Source of the DNA: Roseateles saccharophilus
GTDB taxonomy: Bacteria > Pseudomonadota > Gammaproteobacteria > Burkholderiales > Burkholderiaceae_C
DNA: 64,000 nucleotides
NCBI RefSeq assembly: GCF_004342485.1
Contig: NZ_SMBU01000006.1
Span: 124,001 to 188,000 of the forward strand
Direction: 5' to 3'
Position numbers and translations under genes: made by a program. How positions within the stretch are numbered: position 1 is the first letter of the stretch; the number at the start of each line of letters is the position of its first letter. The notes below the pieces were generated by a model. The model did not search any database and was not told the origin of the DNA. It worked only from the letters and a program-made list of their open reading frames with translations. Positions 9,718-17,970 of this stretch are shown in pieces.

Positions 9718-10347
9718 ATGAATGAATCCTCACAAACGTCAAGCAAGGCCGGCCCGCGCGCGCCCCGCCGCGATCGCGGCCATGCCCGCGTGGAGGTGCT
9801 GCTGAGCGCCGCGGCCCAGGTGTTTGCGGACAAGGGCTACGAGGCCGCGACGACGACCGAGATCGCCGCTGCCGCGCAGTCGTCCATCGGCTCGCTCTAC
9901 CAGTTCTTCCCGACCAAGCAGGCGGTGGCCCTGGCGCTGATCCGGCAGCAGTCGGCCGACCTGGGCGCCCGCCTCGCCGCGATGGCCGAGGCCAGCGCCG
10001 GCTGGGATGTGGACGAGGTGGCGCGCCGGCTGGCCGGCGCACTCGTCGACTTCCGCGCCAGCCACCCGTCGTTCGCGCGGCTGATCGACACGCCCGGCGC
10101 GCCCGAGGCCGTCGTGCTCGACGTACGCCGCGGCATGCGGCTGCAGCTGGCCGCAATCCTGGCGCCGCATGCGCCTGCGCTCGGCAGGGCGCGGCTGATG
10201 GCGGTGGCTGCCGTGGTGCAGCAGGTCATGAAAAGCGCCGTCGCGCTGAACGACGACCCGGCCGCCGACAACCCCAGCGCAGCCCGGGCCGCGCTGGCGG
10301 AACTGCGCGAGATGTTGCGCGTCTACCTAGGGGCGGCACTGGCGTGA
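9718..10347 (+). CDS. TetR-family transcriptional regulator
   Basis: The 209-residue protein starts with a basic arm (GPRAPRRDRGHARVE) and a TetR helix-turn-helix: VFADKGYEAATTTEIAAAA, then SIGSLYQFFPTKQAVALAL. The rest is the variable ligand-binding domain. The ATG is only 8 bp after the operator at 9685-9710, with no ribosome binding site in between, so the message may be leaderless or use an internal start. Autorepression and repression of the divergent hydrolase is the simplest model. Confidence 0.9.
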   Translation: MNESSQTSSKAGPRAPRRDRGHARVEVLLSAAAQVFADKGYEAATTTEIAAAAQSSIGSLYQFFPTKQAVALALIRQQSADLGARLAAMAEASAGWDVDEVARRLAGALVDFRASHPSFARLIDTPGAPEAVVLDVRRGMRLQLAAILAPHAPALGRARLMAVAAVVQQVMKSAVALNDDPAADNPSAARAALAELREMLRVYLGAALA

Positions 10348-10417
10348 AACCTGCACGCGGCCGTACAGGCCGCTGGGCTACATTGAGGCAAGGCACCCGC
10401 AAGAGGAGACAAGCCCG

Positions 10418-11500
10418 ATGCTCACCAACCTGTCCATCGCCCAGCGCCTGGCGCTCTATCTGTCCCTGTCCATCGCGCTGCAGGTCTACGTCATCTGCGG
10501 TGTGCTCTACGGCATGCCGGCGGGCTGGCTGATCGGCGGCAGCCTGGTGCTGGGCGGTGCCATCGCCTTCGTCTACCTGGACGGCGCCAAGAGCGTCGGC
10601 GACTTCCTCGGCGACCTGCTCAGCGGCGCCCACCGCATGAGCGAGGGCGACCTGCGCGAGGACCTCGTGCTGCGCGGCAACTCCAGCGCCCGTGCCGGCA
10701 TGTCGGCCCTGGTGAGGCTGCAGGACACGCTGCGCAACATGATGGGTACGCTGCGCGATGGCGCCGAGCAGGTCAACACGGCGGCCAGCGAGATCGCCGC
10801 CGGCAACCTCGACCTGAGCCAGCGCACCGAACAGGGCAGTGCCGACCTGCAGCAGGCCGCCAGCTCCATGCGCCAGATGACCGAGGCCGCCCGCCACAGC
10901 AGCGAGGCCATGGGCGAGGCCAGCGCGCTGGCGCAAAACACCGCGGCCCAGGCGCGCGAGAGCGGCGCCGTGGTGCTGAACGCGGTGGAGGCGATGAACG
11001 GCGTCAGCCAGAGCAGCCGCAAGATCGCCGACATCATCGGCGTCATCGACGGCATCGCCTTCCAGACCAATATCCTCGCGCTGAACGCGGCGGTGGAAGC
11101 GGCCCGCGCCGGCGAGCAGGGCCGCGGCTTTGCCGTCGTCGCGGCCGAGGTGCGCAGCCTGGCCCAGCGCTCGGCCGGTGCGGCCAAGGAGATCAAGACG
11201 CTGATCAGCGCCAGCGTCGAGCAGGTGGACGCCGGCTCGCGCCTCGTCAATGACGCCGGCACGCAGATGCAGGAGGTGGTCGGCAGCGTCGAGCGCGTCG
11301 CCCATCTCATCAAGGACGCCACCGAGCTGGCCCGCACCCAGAGCGCCGGCCTGCGCGAGATCGCCGACTCGGTGGACCGGTTGGACCAGTCCATGCAGCA
11401 GAACGCCGCGCTGGTGGAAGAGGGCGCTGCCGCGGCGGAGAGCCTGAAGTCCCAGGCCCACCGGCTCAACGAGCTGGTGGGCAGCTTCAGGACGCGCTGA
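10418..11500 (+). CDS. methyl-accepting chemotaxis protein without periplasmic domain
   Basis: The 360-residue protein has two N-terminal hydrophobic segments (about residues 10-32 and 35-55) with almost nothing between them. A HAMP-like linker follows, then a long helical signalling domain with the conserved hairpin tip (IDGIAFQTNILALNAAVEA, then GRGFAVVAAEVRSLAQRSA). Chemoreceptors of this type control CheA kinase at the inner membrane. With no periplasmic sensor it may sense membrane or internal cues. AGGAG lies 12 bp before the ATG. It stands alone, without che genes nearby. Confidence 0.92.
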   Translation: MLTNLSIAQRLALYLSLSIALQVYVICGVLYGMPAGWLIGGSLVLGGAIAFVYLDGAKSVGDFLGDLLSGAHRMSEGDLREDLVLRGNSSARAGMSALVRLQDTLRNMMGTLRDGAEQVNTAASEIAAGNLDLSQRTEQGSADLQQAASSMRQMTEAARHSSEAMGEASALAQNTAAQARESGAVVLNAVEAMNGVSQSSRKIADIIGVIDGIAFQTNILALNAAVEAARAGEQGRGFAVVAAEVRSLAQRSAGAAKEIKTLISASVEQVDAGSRLVNDAGTQMQEVVGSVERVAHLIKDATELARTQSAGLREIADSVDRLDQSMQQNAALVEEGAAAAESLKSQAHRLNELVGSFRTR

Positions 11501-11539
11501 AAGGCCCGCGCGAGGCCGCGCCCCGCCGGGGGCTTGCGT

Positions 11540-11977
11540 TCACTTCAGCACCAGTTCGCGGATCAGCTCGCTGCCCAGCACCTCGCGCATCGGGCCGCGC
11601 TCGATGGTCGCCTTGTTCTGGGCGGCGTTGTTGCCCAGCACCTTGGCCATGACGGCCTCGGCCTCGTCCGTGCGGTCCAGCGCGGCCATGTTGGCGTAGG
11701 TGATGGTCAGGATCAGGTCCGGATCCTGGGGCGTGCGGGCCTGCTTGCCGAAGATCCTGTAGCCGAGGATCAGGCCGGCCTTCTTCTGCGCCTCCATGTT
11801 CGCCCGGTAGGTGGTGGACAGGAATTGCATGTAGTCGTCGAACCGGCCGGGCTTGATCTTGATGTAGGAGACCTCCGTGACGGGGCCATCCTTGTAGGGC
11901 TTGGCGTCCTGGGCCCAGCCGAGGGTCGAAGCGCCGGCCAGTGTCAGAGCGAGGAGGGTCTTTGACAGACTTTGCAT
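11540..11977 (-). CDS. exported protein, possible dimeric alpha/beta-barrel
   Basis: The 145-residue protein has a clear signal peptide cut after GASTLGWA. The mature part (PVTEVSYIKIKPGRFDDYMQ) resembles the ferredoxin-like dimeric alpha/beta-barrel proteins, in which a first strand and KPGRFDDY helix are typical. Function is unknown. It is convergent with the chemoreceptor gene and 266 bp from the divergent ABC exporter operon. A GGAG-like site precedes the ATG. Confidence 0.65.
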   Translation of the reverse strand: MQSLSKTLLALTLAGASTLGWAQDAKPYKDGPVTEVSYIKIKPGRFDDYMQFLSTTYRANMEAQKKAGLILGYRIFGKQARTPQDPDLILTITYANMAALDRTDEAEAVMAKVLGNNAAQNKATIERGPMREVLGSELIRELVLK

Positions 11978-12243
11978 GAAGGGCTCCTTGGATGTGTCGA
12001 GGATTTCGACCCCCTAGCTTGTAAGAGGGACGGCCCTTGCGGTGTTGACCTTGCCGCGCCCCTCATCCGCAAGCTTGGGGAAGCGCTCGGCTGCGTCGGC
12101 GCGCTGGTCGTGCAGCCGGGGCTCGCTGGCGTGGCCGGCCGCGCCGTCGATTCGCGCCTCATGCTCGCCATTCGTCGCAAGCCCGCGAGCGGCGGGGGCC
12201 ACCCGCCCTAGCATCCGCGCCAATTCGATCCAGGAGGCGATGC

Positions 12244-13173
12244 ATGGCGAACGAAGTTCTGGTGGCGCGGGGCCTGCGCAAGGCCTATGGCGAGCGGGTG
12301 GCGGTGCAGGAGGTCGACCTCGTGCTGCGGCCCGGCGAAGTGCTGGGCCTGCTCGGCCCCAACGGCGCGGGCAAGTCGACGACGGTGGGCATGATCTGCG
12401 GCCTGACCGTGCCGGATGCGGGCACGGTCACGCTGTCCGGCGGCACCAGCCTGGCCACCGACGAGGCCGGCTACAAGCGCCGCATCGGCCTCGTGCCGCA
12501 GGACATCGCGCTCTACGAGGAGCTGCCGGCGGGCATGAACGTCGAGCTCTTCGGCGCACTCTACGGCATGGCGCCCGAGCTGCTGAAGCGCCGCAGGGAC
12601 GAGGTGCTGGCCATGGTCGGCCTCGCCGACCGCGCCCGGGACAAGCCATCCACCTTTTCGGGCGGCATGAAGCGGCGCCTGAACATCGCCTGCGCGCTGG
12701 TGCACGACCCCGAGATCCTGCTGCTCGACGAGCCCACGGCCGGCGTCGACCCGCAGAGCCGCAACGCCATCTTCGACAACCTGGAGATGCTCAAGCGCGC
12801 CGGCAAGGCCCTGGTCTACACGACCCACTACATGGAGGAGGCCGAGCGCCTGGCCGACCGCATCACCATCATCGACCACGGCCGCGTCGTTGCCGAAGGC
12901 AGGCAGGCCGAGCTGTTCGCGCGGCTGCCGGCCGCGCAGACCCTGCACGTCGAGATCGCCGGCGAGCCCGACGATGCACTGCTGGCCGGCCTGCCCGGCG
13001 TGAAGCGCAGCGGCCAGCGGCTGGACGTGAGCGTCGGCGACATCGCACGCGATGCCGGCCCGCTGCTGGCGGCGCTGGCCCAGCGCGGCGTGGAGGTGCG
13101 CGGCATCGCCTCGGCCCGCGCCACGCTCGAAGACGTCTTCCTGGCCCTGACCGGCCGCCAGCTCAGGGACTGA
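12244..13173 (+). CDS. ABC-2 type exporter ATP-binding protein
   Basis: This 309-residue ATPase has the Walker A motif GPNGAGKST, the Q-loop region LVPQDIALYEEL, the signature FSGGMKRRLNIA and Walker B ILLLDEPTAGVDPQ. It belongs to the CcmA/NatA-like group that drives ABC-2 exporters for drugs, polyketides, lipids or sodium. AGGAGG lies 6 bp before the ATG. The permease gene follows after 3 bp, so the two form one operon. Substrate is unknown. Confidence 0.93.
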   Translation: MANEVLVARGLRKAYGERVAVQEVDLVLRPGEVLGLLGPNGAGKSTTVGMICGLTVPDAGTVTLSGGTSLATDEAGYKRRIGLVPQDIALYEELPAGMNVELFGALYGMAPELLKRRRDEVLAMVGLADRARDKPSTFSGGMKRRLNIACALVHDPEILLLDEPTAGVDPQSRNAIFDNLEMLKRAGKALVYTTHYMEEAERLADRITIIDHGRVVAEGRQAELFARLPAAQTLHVEIAGEPDDALLAGLPGVKRSGQRLDVSVGDIARDAGPLLAALAQRGVEVRGIASARATLEDVFLALTGRQLRD

Positions 13174-13176
13174 ACC

Positions 13177-14478
13177 ATGCAAGCCTTGCTCGCCCTCGTC
13201 CGTGCAGAGATCAAGCTGCACTTCTCCAACCGCCGCGCGGTGCTGATGAGCATCGTCGCGCCCATCCTCATCGCGGCCTTCTTCGGCAGCCTGTTCGGCG
13301 GCAGCAGCAGAACAGCCGGCATCCCGGTCGGCGTCGTCGACCTCGACGGCAGCCCGCTGTCGCAGCGTGTCGTGCAGGCGCTGCAGGCCGAGTCGTCGCT
13401 GAAGACGACAGCCGGCGGTGAGGCGGAACAGGCCGGGCTGCTGGCCCAGGTGCGCAGCGGCAAGCTGCGCGCCGTCGCCATCCTGCCCAGGGGCCTCGGC
13501 GCCCAGGCCGGCCGCGCGCTGTTCGGCGCCGGCGACAAGCCCGAGATCGCGCTGCACTACGACCCCTCGCAGGCCAGCGCGCTGGCCATCGTGCGCGGCC
13601 TGCTCGCGCAGACGCTGATGCAGGAGGTCAGCCGCGCCACCTTCAGCGCCAACAGCCCGGTGCTGGCCGACCTGAAGCAGCGCATCGAGCAGGACCGGGG
13701 CCTGGACCCCGAGCGCCGCGCCGAGCTGGCGCGCATGTTCGACAGCATCGGCGCCGTGCAAAGGCGCGAGGCCGCCCTGCCCGGGGCCGCGTCGGCACCC
13801 CAGGCCGGCGGCCTGTCCCTGCCCTACGCGACGCGCGAGATCGAGGCCGTGCAGACAGGCGCCAACGCGGCGCCCGTGGCCTACAACGGCTATGCCCATT
13901 CCTTTGCCGGCATGGGCGTGCAGTTCATCCTGATGGCCGGCATCGACATGGCCCTGGGCCTGCTGCTGATGCGCCGCCTGGGCCTGTGGAAGCGCCTGCG
14001 CGCCGCGCCGCTGTCGCGCACCCAGCTGCTGGGCAGCCGCATCGTCGCCAGCACGCTGATCTCGCTGATCGTCTTCGTGGTGATCTACGCGGTCGCCATC
14101 GCCGCCTTCGGCGTGCGCGTGCTCGGCAGCCCGGCCGGCCTGGCGCTGGTGCTGCTCTGCTTCTCGCTGCTGACGGCCAGCTTCGGCCTGCTCGTCGCGG
14201 CCCTGGGCCGCACGCCCGAGGCCACCCGCGGCCTGGCCATCCTGGCCACGCTGCTGATGGTGATGCTCGGCGGCGCCTGGGTGCCGGCCTTCATCTTCCC
14301 GGAATGGCTGCAGACCGTCTCCTTCGCCGTGCCGACGCGCTGGGCGGTGGACGCGCTGGACGCGATGACCTGGCGCGGCCAGCCCTTCTCGGCGGCACTG
14401 CTGCCCTGCGCGGTGATGCTGGGCTTCAGCGCGGTGTTCGCGGTGCTGGCGGTGTGGCTGTTTCGGTGGGAGGAGTGA
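13177..14478 (+). CDS. ABC-2 type exporter permease
   Basis: The 433-residue membrane protein has one N-terminal membrane helix (VLMSIVAPILIAAFFGSLFG). A large extracytoplasmic domain of about 200 residues follows, then five C-terminal helices ending with the FAVPTRWAVDALDAMTW segment of the YhgE/YbhS group. This architecture belongs to ABC-2 exporters that often pump drugs or toxic metabolites. Its last 53 bp overlap the 3' end of the convergent epimerase-like gene. Confidence 0.9.
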   Translation: MQALLALVRAEIKLHFSNRRAVLMSIVAPILIAAFFGSLFGGSSRTAGIPVGVVDLDGSPLSQRVVQALQAESSLKTTAGGEAEQAGLLAQVRSGKLRAVAILPRGLGAQAGRALFGAGDKPEIALHYDPSQASALAIVRGLLAQTLMQEVSRATFSANSPVLADLKQRIEQDRGLDPERRAELARMFDSIGAVQRREAALPGAASAPQAGGLSLPYATREIEAVQTGANAAPVAYNGYAHSFAGMGVQFILMAGIDMALGLLLMRRLGLWKRLRAAPLSRTQLLGSRIVASTLISLIVFVVIYAVAIAAFGVRVLGSPAGLALVLLCFSLLTASFGLLVAALGRTPEATRGLAILATLLMVMLGGAWVPAFIFPEWLQTVSFAVPTRWAVDALDAMTWRGQPFSAALLPCAVMLGFSAVFAVLAVWLFRWEE

Positions 14479-15403
14479 GGGTGGGCTGCTCCCGAATCGC
14501 GCGCAGCCCTTCCCTGTACGTCGTGACGGCGAAGTCGGGGAAGCGACGCTTGAACTTGCTGGAGTCGAAGAGGTTGTCCTGCCGGTAGCGCGGCAGCAGT
14601 TCCCTGATCTCGCGGACTTCCTTCGAGAAGAGGCCGGCGGCGGTCATCGCCAAGCGGCTGACGACGCGGTAATCCGGCGGGCGGCCGAACACCTCGCTGG
14701 CCATGGCCACGAACTGCCTGTAGGTCCGGCGCTCGTCGCAGCAGGGCAGGTGCCAGGTCTGGCCGAACGCGTCCGACGCGTTGCCCAGGGCCGCCAGCGC
14801 GCGGCTGGCGTCGGGCGTCCAGATCAGCGTCCGGCGCGTGTCGTCGCGCACCGGCACGCGGGGCTTCTGGCCAAGCCTGAGCCTGTCGATGACCAGCGCG
14901 TTCGTGAAGCTCTGCGTCTTGCCCGGGCCATAGAACTCGGGGGGCCGGCCGATCAGCACGGGAATGTCCCCGCGCGCCATTTCCTGCAGCACCATGGACG
15001 CCATCTGGGCGCGCACCCGGCCCTTGCGACCGACCGGCTCGAAGGGCGCATCCTCGGTCAGCAGCCGGTCGTCCTGCGGGTACATATAGGTGTTGTCGAA
15101 ATAGACGAACTTGGCGCCTGCAGCCCGGCAGGCGTCCAGGGAGTTCCTCAGCATGACCGGGAATTGCACCTCCCACAGCGCCGTATCCGGTGGCAGGCCG
15201 GCCGTGAAGTAGACGACTTCGCTGCCCCTGACCGCCGTGGCCGTCTGCCCGGCATCCGGCAGGTTGGCCGGCAGCAGCTCGTCGGTGTCGTTGACCTTGC
15301 GGGGATTGCGGCTCACCAGCCGCAAATCGCTGGTGTAGTTCCGCCGCAGTTCGCGGGCCAGCTCGACGGCGATCTGGCCGGTTGCGCCCAGGATGGTTTG
15401 CAT
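14426..15403 (-). CDS. NAD(P)-binding epimerase/dehydratase-like protein
   Basis: The 325-residue protein starts with an extended-SDR Rossmann motif (ILGATGQIAVELAREL) and continues with YFDNTYMYPQ, which carries the YxxxK-region tyrosine only in modified form. It also has IGRPPEFYGPG, similar to the NAD-dependent epimerase family. The last 18 residues (from about QPTLTPP) are proline- and threonine-rich and are read from the antisense strand of the ABC permease gene. This suggests loss of an earlier stop. It lies 42 bp downstream of the decarboxylase-like gene, probably in one operon behind the MerR-type promoter at 16461-16491. Confidence 0.78.
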   Translation of the reverse strand: MQTILGATGQIAVELARELRRNYTSDLRLVSRNPRKVNDTDELLPANLPDAGQTATAVRGSEVVYFTAGLPPDTALWEVQFPVMLRNSLDACRAAGAKFVYFDNTYMYPQDDRLLTEDAPFEPVGRKGRVRAQMASMVLQEMARGDIPVLIGRPPEFYGPGKTQSFTNALVIDRLRLGQKPRVPVRDDTRRTLIWTPDASRALAALGNASDAFGQTWHLPCCDERRTYRQFVAMASEVFGRPPDYRVVSRLAMTAAGLFSKEVREIRELLPRYRQDNLFDSSKFKRRFPDFAVTTYREGLRAIREQPTLTPPTETATPPAPRTPR

Positions 15404-15445
15404 GGCTTCCTTCCGATCTCCAATTGCGGCGACGGCTGCGATGGC

Positions 15446-16405
15446 TCACAGCGGCTTGGGGGCGTACAGCGCGCCCTGGAACTCCGGCACGTATTCGTAC
15501 TTCACCAGCCGGCCCAGTTTCAGTGCCTTGATGTAGGTCGACAAGCTGCCGTCGCCCAGCGTCAGCCTCACGGATTCGGCGCTGGAGCTGCTGGCGTGGC
15601 TGAGCTGGCGCGAGATCGAATGGCCCGTGGTCGGCCGCCCCTGGCGGTCGACGTTGGTGAAGCTGTTGGTCACCAGGGTCTCCTTGCTGGACAGGTCGCT
15701 CAGCCGCCGGGTTTCGAGGGTCATGTCGAGCTTCTTCGTTTCGCTGTCGAAGATTTCGACGACGACCGAGGTCTCGGTCTCGGTGTAGCGGATTTCGGTC
15801 AGCCACTTGGGCAGGTTGTAGCCCACGACGCCGCGCACCCGCGCCAATTCGGTGTCTACCGGCAGCTTGAGCACATAGCCCCAGTAGTCGTTGGACATCG
15901 ACTGGCCCAGCAGCGTGAAGGGACCGAAGCTGCTCGCACCGGGCCGGTTGGTGACGACGGACAGGCCGATCTCGTTGTAGGCGTCGTTGTCGCAGTAGCG
16001 GTAGGTGTAGGCGGTGAGGGCGACGAGGCCACGGCCCGGCCACACCTGCAGCGGCTGGACCTGCTCCAGCACTTTCGCCGGCATCAGCGCCTTCAGCCTG
16101 TCGAGGTCGGCTGTGAAGATGGCCGTGACGCGGCTGTTGCTGTAATAGAAGTTCGGCGAGTAGGACTCGAAGCCGATGTCGACCCTCTCCTTCTTCAGCT
16201 GCCTGAACCAGCTCAGGTCGATGTCGGGGGCTTCCTTGGCGATGGCCGACAACGGCGGGTTGGAGCGGAAGCGGTCATACAGCCCGCCATTGACCACGGG
16301 GACCTTGTGGCCGGCCAGGTCGATCCGCGTGGGTTCCGCCAGCGCATGACTGGCGACAGCGTTCAATCCGGGGCCGGCTGATGCGGCGATAGTCCCGTGG
16401 TTCAT
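15446..16405 (-). CDS. acetoacetate decarboxylase-like protein
   Basis: The 319-residue protein contains the acetoacetate-decarboxylase fold: AIFTADLDRLKALMP, VALTAYTYRYCDNDAYNEIG, SNDYWGYVLKLPVDTELARV and YNLPKWLTEIRYTE match strands of this superfamily. Members include decarboxylases and many proteins of unknown substrate, so the reaction is not certain. I chose the ATG at 16405 because AGAGGG lies at the right distance; the frame runs to 16474 but would cover the promoter. The gene is first in a two-gene operon with the epimerase-like gene. Confidence 0.7.
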   Translation of the reverse strand: MNHGTIAASAGPGLNAVASHALAEPTRIDLAGHKVPVVNGGLYDRFRSNPPLSAIAKEAPDIDLSWFRQLKKERVDIGFESYSPNFYYSNSRVTAIFTADLDRLKALMPAKVLEQVQPLQVWPGRGLVALTAYTYRYCDNDAYNEIGLSVVTNRPGASSFGPFTLLGQSMSNDYWGYVLKLPVDTELARVRGVVGYNLPKWLTEIRYTETETSVVVEIFDSETKKLDMTLETRRLSDLSSKETLVTNSFTNVDRQGRPTTGHSISRQLSHASSSSAESVRLTLGDGSLSTYIKALKLGRLVKYEYVPEFQGALYAPKPL

Positions 16406-16460
16406 GGCGATATCCCTCTGGTTCGGACAAGTTGATGGGCCCTCGCTTGAGGACGGCGAA

Positions 16461-16491
16461 ACTCTAAGATTCAAGTCAACTTGAAAGTCAA
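16461..16491 (-). promoter_or_regulatory. MerR-type promoter with 19-bp spacer and centred dyad
   Basis: On the minus strand a -35 box TTGACT (16486-16491) and a -10-like box TAGAGT (16461-16466) are 19 bp apart. Between them lies the perfect inverted repeat TTCAAGT-TG-ACTTGAA (16470-16485). An over-long spacer with a dyad inside is the hallmark of promoters activated by MerR-family proteins, and the dyad resembles the SoxR box. It would drive the decarboxylase-like gene. The -10 match is poor, as is usual for this class. Confidence 0.65.
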
Positions 16492-16510
16492 GGATTCTTT
16501 GAGAGCCACC

Positions 16511-16627
16511 ATGCGGATCAGCAAACTAGCCAGGCGCAGATCCTGGTCACCATCGGCAGCGCCAGGAACCGCCCGGGCGCCCTGGCCTGCGCCAGAGCCG
16601 TGCGCCGAACGGCGTGCTACCGCCTAG
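16511..16627 (+). pseudogene. possible remnant of a divergent MerR regulator
   Basis: The frame opens with MRISKLARR, which is exactly how many MerR regulators begin, with GAGAG a few bases before the ATG. After nine codons the family resemblance stops in all three frames, and the frame ends at 16625. The position, 20 bp beyond the MerR-type promoter and divergent to its operon, is where the cognate regulator would be expected. So this may be what a deletion left behind. The match is short, so chance cannot be excluded. Confidence 0.3.
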
Positions 16628-16688
16628 CTCGGCTTGTCACACGGCCTGCGCATAGTCGCCGCATCGAATGCCCATCCCGGAGACGACC

Positions 16689-17969
16689 ATGACCCTGGCG
16701 CGTGCTGCCCTGTCCATCCTTATCGCCGCCGCGTTCGGCGCTGTCGCGCCGCAGGCCCATGCGGCCGACCAGACCCAGCCCGGCGCCGGCAATGCCCAGG
16801 CCGACCGGACCGCCGCTGCGTCGCCGCGCGTGCGCGAGGCGCATGAATTCCTGCTGCGCCAGGCCCGCGCCATCAAGAACCGCGCGCTGCGCGAGGCGAC
16901 GCTCGAACTGCTGGGCGGTCGGGGCTTCTGCGTGCGCTCCCGCGTGGGCGTGGACGACGGGACGAAGGCCGCGTTGCTGGCCCGGCTGACCGCCGCCGGC
17001 CTCGTCAACCCCGCGGACGATGCGAGCTTTCCCGGCGGGCTGAGCGCTGGTGTCTTCCCGCCGCTGCTGGCTGCCGACACGGCCTGCCCGCGCTTGCCGA
17101 TGGCCTTCGACTCGGCGCCGGGCAGCGCCTTCGGCAGCCATCACGGCTACCCGGGCGGCCTGCCCATCCACGAGGCCAACAACCTGCGCGCCGGGCTGGG
17201 CCTGGCCGACGGCTACCGCAAGAGCTACCGCGGCGTCGAGGCCGGGGAGGAGCATGGCCACGACGACGAGGACCCTAGCTGGCAGCGCTCGGCCTTCTTC
17301 ATCGATCAGGACATCGTCATCGCCGCGCCGATCTGGCATGACTGGGCAAAGACACTGGTATTCCAGTGGGCGGCAGACGGCTCCGAGTTCAGGGAACTGT
17401 CCTTCGGCGGCACGCCGGCCAACGGCACGGCGACGGGCGGCCACCACATCATCAGCATCGCCGAGTCGATGAAGCGCGCCTTGCCGCCCGCCTTCGTCAT
17501 CGCCCAGGCCTCGGCGCACAGCAACCCTACGCTGGGCAACGAGTTCAAGGTCGTCGCCTGGCTGCGCGCGGCCGCCGTCCTGGCCCAGCTCGACCCGGTG
17601 GTGGCGGGCTATCTCGTGCAGGACGCGCAGGGCGGCTTCCACCTGCCGCCGCTGCGCAAGCTGGCCGAGGGTGTCGACCTCGTCGGCGCGGGCCAGACCA
17701 ATCTGCTCGCCGAGTACACCATCCACAACCTGTCGGACGGCGATTTCACGTTCTCCATCCCGGCCGCCGGCGACGCGGCCCTGCTGATCGCCAGGCTCGC
17801 GCCCAGCTACGGCTTCGACCCGGCCAGTGTGGCCACCTACAACACGCTGTACCGCAACCCGGTGTTCGCCAACATCAGCCAGGAGCGCATCCTGGTGCTG
17901 TACGGCAATGGCGGGCTGGCCGCGGTGCAGGCCGAACTGGACGCGCTGCACGCACGCCACGGTTTCTAG
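16689..17969 (+). CDS. exported HD-domain protein, putative metal-dependent phosphohydrolase
   Basis: The 426-residue product has a signal peptide cut near PQAHA-AD. The mature protein carries HHGYPGGLPIHE (H151, H152, H161) and IWHDWAK (H217, D218), followed by H252-H253. This order resembles the HD-domain hydrolases of the YhaM exonuclease type, where HHxYxGGLxxH and HD bind metals. A secreted member is unusual, since the characterised relatives act on cytosolic nucleic acids or nucleotides. The start at 16689 has GGAG 7 bp upstream. Assignment rests on the motif pattern alone. Confidence 0.55.
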   Translation: MTLARAALSILIAAAFGAVAPQAHAADQTQPGAGNAQADRTAAASPRVREAHEFLLRQARAIKNRALREATLELLGGRGFCVRSRVGVDDGTKAALLARLTAAGLVNPADDASFPGGLSAGVFPPLLAADTACPRLPMAFDSAPGSAFGSHHGYPGGLPIHEANNLRAGLGLADGYRKSYRGVEAGEEHGHDDEDPSWQRSAFFIDQDIVIAAPIWHDWAKTLVFQWAADGSEFRELSFGGTPANGTATGGHHIISIAESMKRALPPAFVIAQASAHSNPTLGNEFKVVAWLRAAAVLAQLDPVVAGYLVQDAQGGFHLPPLRKLAEGVDLVGAGQTNLLAEYTIHNLSDGDFTFSIPAAGDAALLIARLAPSYGFDPASVATYNTLYRNPVFANISQERILVLYGNGGLAAVQAELDALHARHGF

Positions 17970-17970
17970 T

